Source: a virus. From it: a DNA stretch of 25,874 nucleotides. Below the pieces are notes generated by a model. That model saw nothing but the letters and a program-made list of their open reading frames with translations. It had not been told where the DNA came from and made no database searches. Positions within the stretch are counted from its first letter, which is position 1. The number at the start of each line of letters is the position of its first letter. The position numbers and the translations under genes were made by a program. The stretch is from positions 1 through 25,874 of IMG/VR virus record IMGVR_UViG_3300001419_000041; one strand, written 5' to 3'. Below are positions 1-8,740 of the stretch, piece after piece.

Positions 1-3000
1 CTTCACGCAGATCGAAGCCCTGATAGCCCTTATCCCACGCACGCTGCATAGTGTGCGCCGCTTGGTATGGGCTGCGGTTGAACATGCGGTTCTTACGCAC
101 AGCTGCGTTGCCACCCTGCACATGCAGAGCCGCGTCGTAGATCAGGCGGTCGAGCATCACATCAGATTCAGACGCCAGACCCATACGAGCCATAGCGTTG
201 CGGAACATCATCTTCACTTTGTTCCAGAATTGACGGACGCCGCTATCAGTAAGCAGCGACTTCTTGCTCTCGGCGATATGCGCCAAGATTTCACGAGCCT
301 CTTGCTCTTCGCTCAGGTTGTACTCGCCTTGATGGTTTGTATATTCCTTGCGTATATCCTCAAGCACCCTCTGGATGCGTGGATTGCTGCGAAGCTGCTT
401 AACTTGCTTAATCAGGCTGTTGAAGCCAGAGCGGCCCAGCACGCTTTCAAGACCGGCGTGACCGATAACTTCGTGCGCCAGAATAGTTTCAGCGACAAAC
501 ACAGAAGTAGCATCGGCTACGATGTAAACCTTACCCTTGTGGAACACACCCTGTACGTTATTTGGTACATCAACGGGCAGTTCGCTCCGTGACTGGACGA
601 TCTCAACGCCGACATCTTTCAAGCGTCTGATGATCGGGTTCAGAACCTGCTTCAGCTGCTCAACAGTAGACTGGCGAGATGGGTTGTACGGGCCGCGCTT
701 CAGTTCGGTATCGAAGTCAACGTCGTCATCGACATCAAATTCAATGCCTTCTTCTTCAATCTGACGGATTTCTTCAGCGATCGCCTTGGCTTCAGCATCT
801 GCCTTTTCCTTAGCGGTAGGCATCTTCTGGTGCATCTGCTTAGAGAGCTCCAGTGCCTGATCAACATTCGCAGTGAAGTAGGCGTCGTTGAGAACGCGAG
901 TGGTTATAGAACGGGTGGCTTGCGCACGCGACTTTTCGTTGTCGATGCGGTCCATATATTTGTTGGCTTGCTCATCGTTGATGTAGCCTTCACTTACAGC
1001 AGTATCCAAGAGCGTAGCGAAATTCGCTTCATTCGGATTGTCCATGACCCGCTGGAGGTCAATGGCGGTCTGCGGCAGTTCTAGTGCAGCTGGCTCTCCG
1101 ACTGTTCCTCCAACGTCTCCCACAGCACCTGCGCCACCGCGTGCCATTGTTCCTTCGTCAGGTGTCGTAGTCCCCGTGGGGGCTGTGGATTCGGGCTGCA
1201 CTCCAGCCACCTCCACGCTTTCGTCAACTGCTGGGCCGACATCGGCAGTCTCTTCGACCCGTTGATCAGCACTAGATACGGTATCTGCCCTTTCGGCAGC
1301 TTGTTCTGCTTCATTCGCAGCTTTTTGGGCGTCTGCGACTGCATCATCAGCCTCCTGTTTAGCTCTGGCGGCTTCTTCCGCCATACGCTGTACTTGCTCG
1401 CCGAGGTCTTTGATAGCTCTGTCCTGCCGCTCTAACTGAGCAAACATGTCAAGCTGAGCAGGTTGAGCACCTCTGCCTGTAATCTGAGCTGCCAGATCAC
1501 GGCGTTGTTCACGACGACCGTCGAGTACAGATTTTCTAACTTCAGCCCATTGCTCTCCTAAAAGCTCTCTACCGCGAGCGTTAACATCACGGACGCCTTT
1601 AGCATCATTTGAAGCTGTAGCTCTGGTGTACTCATCTACCAGAGTCTTAGCTGTCTCTTTGGTAGCACGTGGTCTATTTGGGATTACGTCTTCGACATAC
1701 TGCATATCGAGTTCAAACTCGATCGCACTTAAATCCTGCTCACGGCGAGCTTGATCTGCATACGCCTCGTCCAGAGTAACGGTAGTCAGCGCTTCTGGCG
1801 CTCCACGACCTGCGTAAGCAGCGTCTTCTTCAGCCGCTCTACGTTCCGCATCAGCCTTACGGCGAGCTTCTTGTTGGGCATCGAGGCGAGCGCCTATTTC
1901 TTCACGAGCACGAGCTTCAAACGGCTCCTGACGTGCGCGAAACGCTTCATACTTAGCCGCTTGTTCAGCTTTTAATTTCTCGCGAGCTGCTTGAGCAGCT
2001 TGCGGATCGGTAGCCGCCAGACCCTCAGTCACCTGAAGGCGGTTATCCAGATATTGAGCCAGATTGCCAGCCCATTTCTGAGGCATATTCGCCAACTCAG
2101 CGGACACCTCTGCGATCTTAGCGCGATCTTCTGGGCGAGATAGGTACAGCCCAGACAGCTTTTCTTCAACCTGACTGTAGACTTTTGTGTCTTTAGCTGG
2201 CATGCCGCCAAGATTCAGGTCAGCACGGTTGAGCGCTGGTGGGCCAAATTCCAACTCAAGCTGATTCTCATCAAACACAGAGTCAGTTGGCACCACTTCA
2301 GCTTCAGCAGTCATCGGCTCACGCTGAGGGCGAACTTCACCAAACAAGTCTGGTTGTGCCTGTTCAAAAGTCTGCGCGCTTTCTGCTGCGCGTTCTTCGC
2401 CTTGGCGTTGTTGCAGCGTTCCAGAGTCAGTAATCAACTGACGACCCTTAGCAGCCTCAAGGTCCTGCTTCAACTTGTCGCGAATCTCTTTGCGCTCTTT
2501 GTTGTTGAATACAGTCTTGGGGAAAGTCTCATCAAACGTATCAAGCAAACCCTGAGTCTGGGTGATGATCTCTGCGTCGGTGCGAACTTCACGAGAAGGC
2601 AGCGGTAAATTCATCTGCCCCGGTGCAACAGGAGTAGCAGCAGGTGTCGGTTGCCCGAAATCCATCTCAATTTGCTGCGGAGCGTTCATGTCTTGCTGCT
2701 CTAACGTAAAGTCAGAAACAGCCGCTTGTGCTGCCGCTTGCTCAGCAGTAGGAACTGGAGGGCCAGCAACCTCTGGGATGCCCGGTAGAGGCATCTGGGT
2801 TCCGCTCAGACGGGCAGCTCTTTCAGCCTCCTGCGCCTGCTTGAGGATAGTCGCTTCTCGGTCAGCCTTAATCTCACGATTGGCGCTAACAACGCCAGCT
2901 GGCAGACCAAATACACCACCGAGAGCGGCACCAAGAGCCGCCTGCGTACCAACGCCAGCCATCGGGTCGACGCTTGGATCGTATTTTTGAGCGGTCAGAC

Positions 3001-3934
3001 CGGAAATGTAGGCACCCAGTCCTTCTTCCGCACCTTCCTGACCAGCTTCACCGAGGAAGCCTTTAGCGGCAGCACGAGTTCTCGGCATACGCTTAGCCAC
3101 ACCGGTGCCAGTTCTAGCAAGTGTAGTAACGCCCGGTAGAGCCGCTTCAACAGCCGTAGCGCCCGGTAAGAGGGCACCAGTGCCCAACGTGACACCTGCC
3201 GCCTGAATAGCGTCTTTCTGAGCCTCTACGAGGGCCTTCTCAGCAGCCATCTCCTCAGAGTAGCCCTGACCGATCATGGTGTCGTACACCTTGTCGTACG
3301 TCTGCATGCCGATGTCAGAGCCCTGCATAGCGCCTGCGGCACCGAGAGCACCGGTAATACCAGCACGGTTTAGAGTTTGTTTGGTAGCTTCAGGGAGAGC
3401 ACGGGCTGCTAGAGCACGAGCGCCAGCACCAGCCTTAGCGATTGGGAGAAGCTGCGGAATCTGCTCAACAGCTAGGTCGAGCAAGTACATTGGGTTACGA
3501 GCGATGTACGACAGAGCCGCGCCAGCCTCCTCAGTGAAGCCAGCCTCATCCCCAACCTGAGCCATCTCCTGTTGAAACAGCTGCTCCTGAGCTTTGACCT
3601 TTTCTGACTTCTGCTCAGACAGCCAGTCTTGAGCACTTTGAAGCGCCTCAGACGCGACATTATCAGGTTCGTAGGCGCCAGTTAGCGCACCGATGTCGAG
3701 CGCAGTTTCACCCAGACCGACGACACCTTTACCGAGGCCGATCGCCGTATCTAGAGCAAATTCAAGTGGGTTACGCCAGCCTGATGCTTGTTGTTCTAGC
3801 TTAGCTTGCTGTTGATCCTGCTGATACAAATGGTAAGCGGCCAACTCCTGAGCTTCGCGCTCAGTGACCTGATACGGCATCTCGAAATCGACGATGCGAC
3901 CATCAGGAGATTGCAGTGAATACTTGTATGCCAT
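1..3934 (-). CDS. Giant internal virion (ejection) protein with HEVIGH metallopeptidase-like motif, 3' end outside window
   Basis: The frame is open from ATG at 3934, after AGGAGGA (3941-3947), to base 1: at least 1311 codons, with the C-terminus outside the window. The N-terminal third is rich in Ala/Gly and hydrophobic stretches, with an acidic GEAGQEGAEEGLGAY segment (about residue 290), a style I associate with large phage ejection proteins. Residues 380-831 are low-complexity and charged, with repeated Q-x-[DE]-[LM]-F-like motifs. Residues near 840-920 look coiled-coil. Near the visible end is HEVIGH (H1154, E1155, H1159), followed by EEQEAREILAHIAE (E1215 in AREIL), an arrangement seen in zincin-like domains of phage polyvalent proteins. 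It is the last gene of an internal-protein run and is probably ejected into the host with the DNA. Ejection is inferred from position and composition; peptidase activity is unproven because the spacing is HExxxH, not HExxH. Confidence 0.85.
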   Translation of the reverse strand, partial: MAYKYSLQSPDGRIVDFEMPYQVTEREAQELAAYHLYQQDQQQAKLEQQASGWRNPLEFALDTAIGLGKGVVGLGETALDIGALTGAYEPDNVASEALQSAQDWLSEQKSEKVKAQEQLFQQEMAQVGDEAGFTEEAGAALSYIARNPMYLLDLAVEQIPQLLPIAKAGAGARALAARALPEATKQTLNRAGITGALGAAGAMQGSDIGMQTYDKVYDTMIGQGYSEEMAAEKALVEAQKDAIQAAGVTLGTGALLPGATAVEAALPGVTTLARTGTGVAKRMPRTRAAAKGFLGEAGQEGAEEGLGAYISGLTAQKYDPSVDPMAGVGTQAALGAALGGVFGLPAGVVSANREIKADREATILKQAQEAERAARLSGTQMPLPGIPEVAGPPVPTAEQAAAQAAVSDFTLEQQDMNAPQQIEMDFGQPTPAATPVAPGQMNLPLPSREVRTDAEIITQTQGLLDTFDETFPKTVFNNKERKEIRDKLKQDLEAAKGRQLITDSGTLQQRQGEERAAESAQTFEQAQPDLFGEVRPQREPMTAEAEVVPTDSVFDENQLELEFGPPALNRADLNLGGMPAKDTKVYSQVEEKLSGLYLSRPEDRAKIAEVSAELANMPQKWAGNLAQYLDNRLQVTEGLAATDPQAAQAAREKLKAEQAAKYEAFRARQEPFEARAREEIGARLDAQQEARRKADAERRAAEEDAAYAGRGAPEALTTVTLDEAYADQARREQDLSAIEFELDMQYVEDVIPNRPRATKETAKTLVDEYTRATASNDAKGVRDVNARGRELLGEQWAEVRKSVLDGRREQRRDLAAQITGRGAQPAQLDMFAQLERQDRAIKDLGEQVQRMAEEAARAKQEADDAVADAQKAANEAEQAAERADTVSSADQRVEETADVGPAVDESVEVAGVQPESTAPTGTTTPDEGTMARGGAGAVGDVGGTVGEPAALELPQTAIDLQRVMDNPNEANFATLLDTAVSEGYINDEQANKYMDRIDNEKSRAQATRSITTRVLNDAYFTANVDQALELSKQMHQKMPTAKEKADAEAKAIAEEIRQIEEEGIEFDVDDDVDFDTELKRGPYNPSRQSTVEQLKQVLNPIIRRLKDVGVEIVQSRSELPVDVPNNVQGVFHKGKVYIVADATSVFVAETILAHEVIGHAGLESVLGRSGFNSLIKQVKQLRSNPRIQRVLEDIRKEYTNHQGEYNLSEEQEAREILAHIAESKKSLLTDSGVRQFWNKVKMMFRNAMARMGLASESDVMLDRLIYDAALHVQGGNAAVRKNRMFNRSPYQAAHTMQRAWDKGYQGFDLRE

Positions 3935-3961
3935 TAGGCATCCTCCTCCCGATGGAGCTTA

Positions 3962-5734
3962 TTACTGTGCTGGTCTAGTTACAAACCTGCTTGGATCATA
4001 CCCTTGCGGCATTACGCCATAGCCTACGCCACCACCGCCGAGCTGCATCAGAGTATCGTACTCTTTTTGGAGCATCGCGATGCGAGAATCACGCATTTTT
4101 AGATCATCGTCGTTCATAATCGGCATGTCTTTCAACAGATCAATAGCCTTACGGATGCTCTCTGCTTTTGCAGTTTGAGAGGTAATAGCTTTAGCTGCTG
4201 AAAGTTCACGTGCAGCCAGCAGGTCGCCGATTTCACCCAAGTAGAGCTTTTCAGCCGCAGCTTGTGCTTCACGAGATTCTTTAGCGCCTTTGAGCCCCTC
4301 GATGCCCGCTTCGCCAAGAGCGCCGAAGAAGTCTGGGTTCTTACTAGCCATCATAGCCAGCCCCATACGCATCAGTGCCTCATTGGTAGAACGACCCTTC
4401 GCGTCTTCTTTTGCCGTTTTACGCTCAGACTGAATCTCACGGTACAACTTAGTTAAGTCATCAACTGGGCCTTCAGTAGCCGTAGTGCGTTCAGATAAGT
4501 ACTGGTTGATGCGCTCATCCGCAGCACTCTGAGCATCTATCTGCTTCTGCTTGCTAGGCGGCTCTACTTTGCCCTGACGAATGTCGCGAATCTGCTCTTC
4601 GTCGGTTACGCCACCAATCAACGCTGGGTATTTTTTCTCAAGGCGGTCAGCTTCAAGCTGCGCGTCCTTGTTATCGGTCATAGCACGCAGTTGGGAATGC
4701 AGCTCACGAGCACGGTTGGCGTGCCACTGACGCTGTTCAGTTCCCGGCGGCTCACCAAATAGGTAGAGGCGTCCGCCAGTTGCGTCTTTAATCCGCTCTT
4801 CGATTTGACCAGTAATCTCACCTACGTCTGGCTGTGGGCCTTGACGGGTTTCAGCCGCTTGCTCTTCAAGAGCCTGCGCTTTACCAATAGCACCAACTTC
4901 ACGCTGGCGTTTAGCGCGGGCTTCCAAATCAGCAGCTTCCTGTTCTGGGTCTGGCATGCCAAACTCATCAATCATCGGAACATAAGGCTGCGCTTTTGGA
5001 GCAGGCTCAGGCTTAGCTTCTGGAGCAGGCTCAGGCTTAGCTTCAGCTGCTTCAGCTGATGGGGTAATGGCGTTTGCCAAAGCACCCAAACCCTTCTCAA
5101 AGAAATTAGGCTCAGCTTTAGGGGCGGGCTCTGACGGAGTTGCCGGAGCAATTTGCAGATTCTCAACTGTAGCATTCTGGTTAGGCGCAACCATAGGCTC
5201 AGCCACATCTATGTTCGGCAACGGAACATCAGTATTAACAGCCGCCACGCCCATAACTTCTTCATCAGACATGCCAGTGGTATCTACACCACGTGCAGCC
5301 AGCATCGCACGAGCTTCAGACGGTGTGCCGCCAGCCTGCAATGCAACAATGCCACCTTCCGCCTTTTTTACCGGCTCAAGCATCGTAGTTTTAGACGGAG
5401 GGCACTTTTCTTCCCCAGTATTAGGGTCAGTCCAGCATGCTTCCTTCAAACCTTTTGCATAGCCAGAAGTTTCACCACCCTTCGCAAAGCTCACCAGACC
5501 ACCTGAAGCCATCTGCTCCATGCTTTGAGCAGGTAACTGGGCGATACCGCCCATAATTTCTTCCGCTACGCTGCCTTGTGGCTGTTGCTCCTGCTGCACG
5601 TTGTCGCGCATCTTCTTGCGACGCTGCATTTCAGCAAGCACCAGATACTGCGGTGCGGACCCCATCTGCATGGAATCTAGAAGTTGACGGTCAGATAAAT
5701 CTTTCAGGTCATTCTGTAGCTTTACGATGTTCAT
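3962..5734 (-). CDS. Putative internal virion protein, 590 aa
   Basis: I do not recognise a named family. The N-terminus (residues 1-45) is a charged helical segment containing LSDRQLLDSMQMGSAPQYLV. Two short glycine motifs follow, ASGGLVSFAKGG (76-87) and AEGGIVALQAGG (125-136). A Pro/Glu/Ala/Lys linker around 225-250 contains a perfect tandem duplication (4997-5044). The C-terminal half is largely charged helix and probable coiled coil, ending in a Gly-rich tail (GGGGVGYG). The start follows the 389-residue gene by three bases. It lies between two other large Ala/Gln-rich proteins in the same operon, so a role as an internal or ejection protein is likely. No catalytic motif is visible. Two cysteines sit in the CWTDPNTGEEKC segment near residue 100. 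Confidence 0.8.
   Translation of the reverse strand: MNIVKLQNDLKDLSDRQLLDSMQMGSAPQYLVLAEMQRRKKMRDNVQQEQQPQGSVAEEIMGGIAQLPAQSMEQMASGGLVSFAKGGETSGYAKGLKEACWTDPNTGEEKCPPSKTTMLEPVKKAEGGIVALQAGGTPSEARAMLAARGVDTTGMSDEEVMGVAAVNTDVPLPNIDVAEPMVAPNQNATVENLQIAPATPSEPAPKAEPNFFEKGLGALANAITPSAEAAEAKPEPAPEAKPEPAPKAQPYVPMIDEFGMPDPEQEAADLEARAKRQREVGAIGKAQALEEQAAETRQGPQPDVGEITGQIEERIKDATGGRLYLFGEPPGTEQRQWHANRARELHSQLRAMTDNKDAQLEADRLEKKYPALIGGVTDEEQIRDIRQGKVEPPSKQKQIDAQSAADERINQYLSERTTATEGPVDDLTKLYREIQSERKTAKEDAKGRSTNEALMRMGLAMMASKNPDFFGALGEAGIEGLKGAKESREAQAAAEKLYLGEIGDLLAARELSAAKAITSQTAKAESIRKAIDLLKDMPIMNDDDLKMRDSRIAMLQKEYDTLMQLGGGGVGYGVMPQGYDPSRFVTRPAQ
4997..5044 (-). repeat. Perfect 24-bp tandem duplication in the 590-aa gene
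   Basis: Two identical 24-base units, 4997-5020 and 5021-5044, sit end to end and encode EAKPEPAP twice on the minus strand. The repeat keeps the reading frame and lengthens a flexible Pro-rich linker. Exact identity suggests a recent duplication or slippage event. Confidence 0.9.
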
Positions 5735-5737
5735 TTC

Positions 5738-6907
5738 TTAACCACCCATCGCGTTGTATGCGCCGAGACCGGCGATACCAAGACCGGCAATTTGAGTTCC
5801 AAGCCCAGCCGTAGGCTGATACGCGATAGTTTCCTGCTGCACAGGAACTGGAATACCACGGAGCAGGGCGTTGTAGAACGCCAGCTGCTGACGCTCGTAG
5901 TCGCGAGCATTGACGAAGTCTTGGTAGGCTTGGTCTAGTACCTTCTGAGCTTGCGCCTGTTCTTCCGCACCTGTCGCTTTCTGGAGAGTGAGGCGAGCAG
6001 TGTCCAGATTCTGCTGAGCTTCTGCCTGCTGCTGTTGAGCCTGCGCCACCTGCATAGACAACTGAACGCCCTGCTGGCCGTACTGAGCCGCAAACTGATT
6101 CGCCGCTTCCTGACTGGTAGCCACCTGCTGCGCCATGTTCGCTGCAAACTGCTGTTGACCCTCTGTCATCTGAGCTGCGGACTGAGCAAACTGCTCTTCT
6201 TGCTGACGCGCCGCCTCGGTCTGTTGCTGCGCGGTGAGGCCCATCTGAGCTGCCTGCTGCTGCATGCCTTGTTCTGCACCGAACTGAGCACGAGCCTGCT
6301 CATACGCCTGCTGCATACCGGTTGCTTCGATGTTGGCGAGGCGATCCAACATTTCAGATTCAGCCACTGCTTCTTCAGCACCAAACCGACCACCACCGAA
6401 CGCGCCAGCCTGCACGGCCTGAGCCGCACGGCCAGCCTTGCCGCGCTGAAATTCTTTCATCGCTTCTTTTTTCTGGGTATCCAGCACATTACGCATGTAC
6501 GGGTCCATCATCGCCTGAGCGGTAGCAGTATCAAATGTGCCCGCTTGGTAGCCCGGAGTAATCTGCTGGGCCTGATAGCCTGAAGTTACGCCAGTCGGAG
6601 AATACTGAGTGCCAAAAGTAGTCGGGGCATAAGATTGAACACCTTGCGCGGCTTGCGCTGCATTAGCTAGCCCTGTTTCAGCAGCAGCCATTCCACTCGG
6701 AGCTTGCAAACCATAGATGCCCTGCATCGCCGTAGTTTGTTCTGGGGTGAAGCCCTCGATGCGGTCGCCAGTGTATGGGGTATAAGGCTTAATAGACTCT
6801 GCTTGAGTCCGTGCCATCATCTCCTCGTAATACGGCTTTGCGTATTCGGGAAGGTTCGTTTGATATGAGGTACTGGTTTGAGTACCGCCGCCGCCACCGC
6901 CGCTCAT
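5738..6907 (-). CDS. Gln/Ala-rich internal virion protein, 389 aa
   Basis: The protein opens with MSGGGGGGTQTSTSYQTNLP and then a segment with repeated PYTPYTG/GYQ-type turns (residues 15-130). From about residue 130 to 335 it is a long Gln/Ala/Glu-rich helical stretch, likely coiled coil. It ends in an Ala/Gly-rich hydrophobic tail (AGLGIAGLGAYNAMGG) that could touch a membrane. Composition and position match the internal head or ejection proteins of short-tailed phages, although the sequence is not T7 gp14/15/16 as I know them. The start overlaps the stop of the acetyltransferase-like gene in an ATGA junction. The exact function (core, ejection channel) is inferred from context only. Confidence 0.8.
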   Translation of the reverse strand: MSGGGGGGTQTSTSYQTNLPEYAKPYYEEMMARTQAESIKPYTPYTGDRIEGFTPEQTTAMQGIYGLQAPSGMAAAETGLANAAQAAQGVQSYAPTTFGTQYSPTGVTSGYQAQQITPGYQAGTFDTATAQAMMDPYMRNVLDTQKKEAMKEFQRGKAGRAAQAVQAGAFGGGRFGAEEAVAESEMLDRLANIEATGMQQAYEQARAQFGAEQGMQQQAAQMGLTAQQQTEAARQQEEQFAQSAAQMTEGQQQFAANMAQQVATSQEAANQFAAQYGQQGVQLSMQVAQAQQQQAEAQQNLDTARLTLQKATGAEEQAQAQKVLDQAYQDFVNARDYERQQLAFYNALLRGIPVPVQQETIAYQPTAGLGTQIAGLGIAGLGAYNAMGG

Positions 6908-7314
6908 AGGGCTGCCTCCACAATAGAGTATTTTTCTGCCATACCAAACTTGGATTCGTACAACCGCTTGGTTGACTCCCTAGCAGCACCTTCAAGTTTT
7001 GTAGCGCCGTATGATTTCAGCAGCTGCTTGAAGTTCTGGATAGTGTCAGGGTCGCTTATCATGCGGCCCCCCATAGCAGTAACAAACGCCACCCGGTCGT
7101 TTGGTCTGTTCTCAAAATTTACTGTGCAGGCTCCGCGTACGTCGCCAGAATCGTCAACGGCGACAAATAATTGCCACATGCCGTTAGCTAGGTAGACTTT
7201 AGCATGTTCTGCGTTGTAGTCACCTTTTGAAAATTCTAACGCTTTTTCAAGCCATTTTTCCACCAAATTCCACGTCTGGTGGATATTCTCGCGGAGCACT
7301 GGCTGCACAATCAT
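6904..7314 (-). CDS. GNAT-like N-acetyltransferase, 136 aa
   Basis: Length and layout fit a compact GNAT domain: an N-terminal helix pair (residues 1-35), a central strand region MWQLFVAVDDSGDVRGACTV (46-65), and a C-terminal part with SYGATKLEGAARESTKRLYE (101-120), the kind of helix-turn-strand seen where GNAT proteins end. The classic acetyl-CoA loop Q/RxxGxG/A is not clear, so activity is uncertain. It overlaps both neighbours by four bases (ATGA), sitting between two internal virion genes. From memory, such GNAT-like genes recur inside structural operons of marine phages. The substrate is unknown; modification of a virion or host protein is a guess. Confidence 0.65.
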   Translation of the reverse strand: MIVQPVLRENIHQTWNLVEKWLEKALEFSKGDYNAEHAKVYLANGMWQLFVAVDDSGDVRGACTVNFENRPNDRVAFVTAMGGRMISDPDTIQNFKQLLKSYGATKLEGAARESTKRLYESKFGMAEKYSIVEAAL

Positions 7315-8729
7315 GCTGGCATCATCTTGCGTGGGTTAATTTCTTTACCCTGCTCTTTGTTGCCGGTTCTGGCCTGACGGATTCGACCCATCATTCCATA
7401 AAGTTGTTGAGCACCTGCATCAGACGAGCCGTTACCCAAGTGACTTACAACGTCAGCAGGGACTACAAACTCACCGTCAGACAGGGCAGCGGGTTGATTG
7501 CCGTCGATCATCGCGGGGATGTCGTCGCTCATACCGTCACCAAGCATGCCCCCAGTTTCTAAATATCTGGGGGCTTGGTTAAAATTTCCGACGGCACCAC
7601 CAGCCGCTTTTTTCTCAGTGCCTCTGGACTGCTCGTACATCTTATTCAGCACGTGCGGGTCCTTGATGCCAAAAATAGCTTCAACCACGTCAGCAGGCAG
7701 GCTGCGCATCCACGACTCTTTAGCCATAGCAGCGTCATAATCGCTCTCAAACTGGTCTTTTGTGTATGGGCTAGTTGAGCCGCCGTCCATCAAACCCACG
7801 ATGCCGCCTTCTGCAAATACCGGGCGGCCTGTATATGGGTTCATCGGCAGTGCTCGCCCAACATTCGCGTAATTCTGGCGGATAGTCTGACGAGTCTTTT
7901 CAAGCTGAGCCGCTTTCTCAGCGTCCATCGCTTCCTTTTTGCCCTGCATTTCTTCTGCGGCAGCGTATTGGGCCTGACCCATCATGCCAGCACCGGCGGT
8001 AGCCAGAGGAATCTTCTGCGAAGAAACAAACTCACCCAAACTTTTACCAGACGAGTCAGACAAGAGGCTCTTACCGCCTTCATACATCTGCCCATACTTG
8101 CTTGGGGTTAGCTTTGATAAGTTAGCTGGTTGGATTTCAGGCTGGAAGCCGCCCGGAGGAGCCATGCCGCCCGGTTGAATCTGGCTAGCAATAGTCGGAC
8201 CTTCAGTGACATAAGGAATTGACCCGCTAGTGCGAGTGAAAAAGTCAGTAGGCTGCATGCCTGCGGCAGTTATTTCAGAGCCAAACTCCTGACCTAATTG
8301 AGTCGCCATTTGGTCTGCGCCAATTCCTTGAGTCGCACCAGATTGAACAGACTCTTGGATCATTTGTTTCGTCGTTTCGTCCAAAGCGGTCTGACCAGCA
8401 GCTTCTGCGCCCACGTTAGCCAGTTCGTTTCCGATGCCGCTCATCGCCCCGGCGGTAGCACCTGCCAGTAAACCTTGCTCCAGAGAGCCGGTCGTTGCTG
8501 TGGTAGTAGCACCAGAAGCCAGAGCCGCGCCCCATGGGCCAGCAAGAGCACCGCCAGCGATACCTGCTAAGGTAGGCAGTAGATTAAATGCCTCTGGGTA
8601 TCCGGTAGTCGGATTGATCGTCAGATTCGTACCGTTTGCTCGGGCTAGGGCTTCGAGTCCAGCAACCTCACGGTTATTCATGTGGACCATTGTGTTGTCG
8701 CCATTGCGACCGTATTGTGCTGGATTCAT
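7311..8729 (-). CDS. Putative internal virion protein with conserved-looking C-terminal motif, 472 aa
   Basis: A hydrophobic Ala/Gly-rich stretch at residues 50-105 (AGIAGGALAGPWGAALASGA) could insert into or cross a membrane. A Pro/Gly-rich middle and a helical Glu/Lys/Ala segment (255-295) follow. AEGGIVGLMDGG (306-317) is the same short motif found twice in the 590-residue protein. The end contains GDGMSDDIPAMIDG and LSDGEFVVPADVVSHLGNGS (about 407-445), which I recall as a recurring tail-end signature in uncultivated marine phage proteins. The order (after the nozzle, before other internal proteins) supports an ejection or internal role. The start is ATG at 8729, twelve bases after the upstream stop, with AAGG upstream. 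No enzyme motif is visible. Confidence 0.75.
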   Translation of the reverse strand: MNPAQYGRNGDNTMVHMNNREVAGLEALARANGTNLTINPTTGYPEAFNLLPTLAGIAGGALAGPWGAALASGATTTATTGSLEQGLLAGATAGAMSGIGNELANVGAEAAGQTALDETTKQMIQESVQSGATQGIGADQMATQLGQEFGSEITAAGMQPTDFFTRTSGSIPYVTEGPTIASQIQPGGMAPPGGFQPEIQPANLSKLTPSKYGQMYEGGKSLLSDSSGKSLGEFVSSQKIPLATAGAGMMGQAQYAAAEEMQGKKEAMDAEKAAQLEKTRQTIRQNYANVGRALPMNPYTGRPVFAEGGIVGLMDGGSTSPYTKDQFESDYDAAMAKESWMRSLPADVVEAIFGIKDPHVLNKMYEQSRGTEKKAAGGAVGNFNQAPRYLETGGMLGDGMSDDIPAMIDGNQPAALSDGEFVVPADVVSHLGNGSSDAGAQQLYGMMGRIRQARTGNKEQGKEINPRKMMPA

Positions 8730-8740
8730 AGCAATAACCT

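Noticed and set aside
53-592. Plus-strand frame of 179 codons opposite the giant ejection gene
   Set aside because: The minus frame is uninterrupted with recognisable motifs (HEVIGH) across this stretch; the plus frame has no ribosome site or domain and is a shadow.
3935-3961. Possible short hairpin (CTCC/GGAG) between the 590-residue gene and the giant gene
   Set aside because: The stem is only about four pairs without a T-tract and contains the ribosome site of the next gene; not a terminator.
5951-6583. Plus-strand frame of 210 codons rich in Leu/Arg/Cys/His
   Set aside because: It is the antisense reading of a Gln/Ala-rich gene, which produces Leu/Cys/Arg-rich shadows; no independent coding signal.
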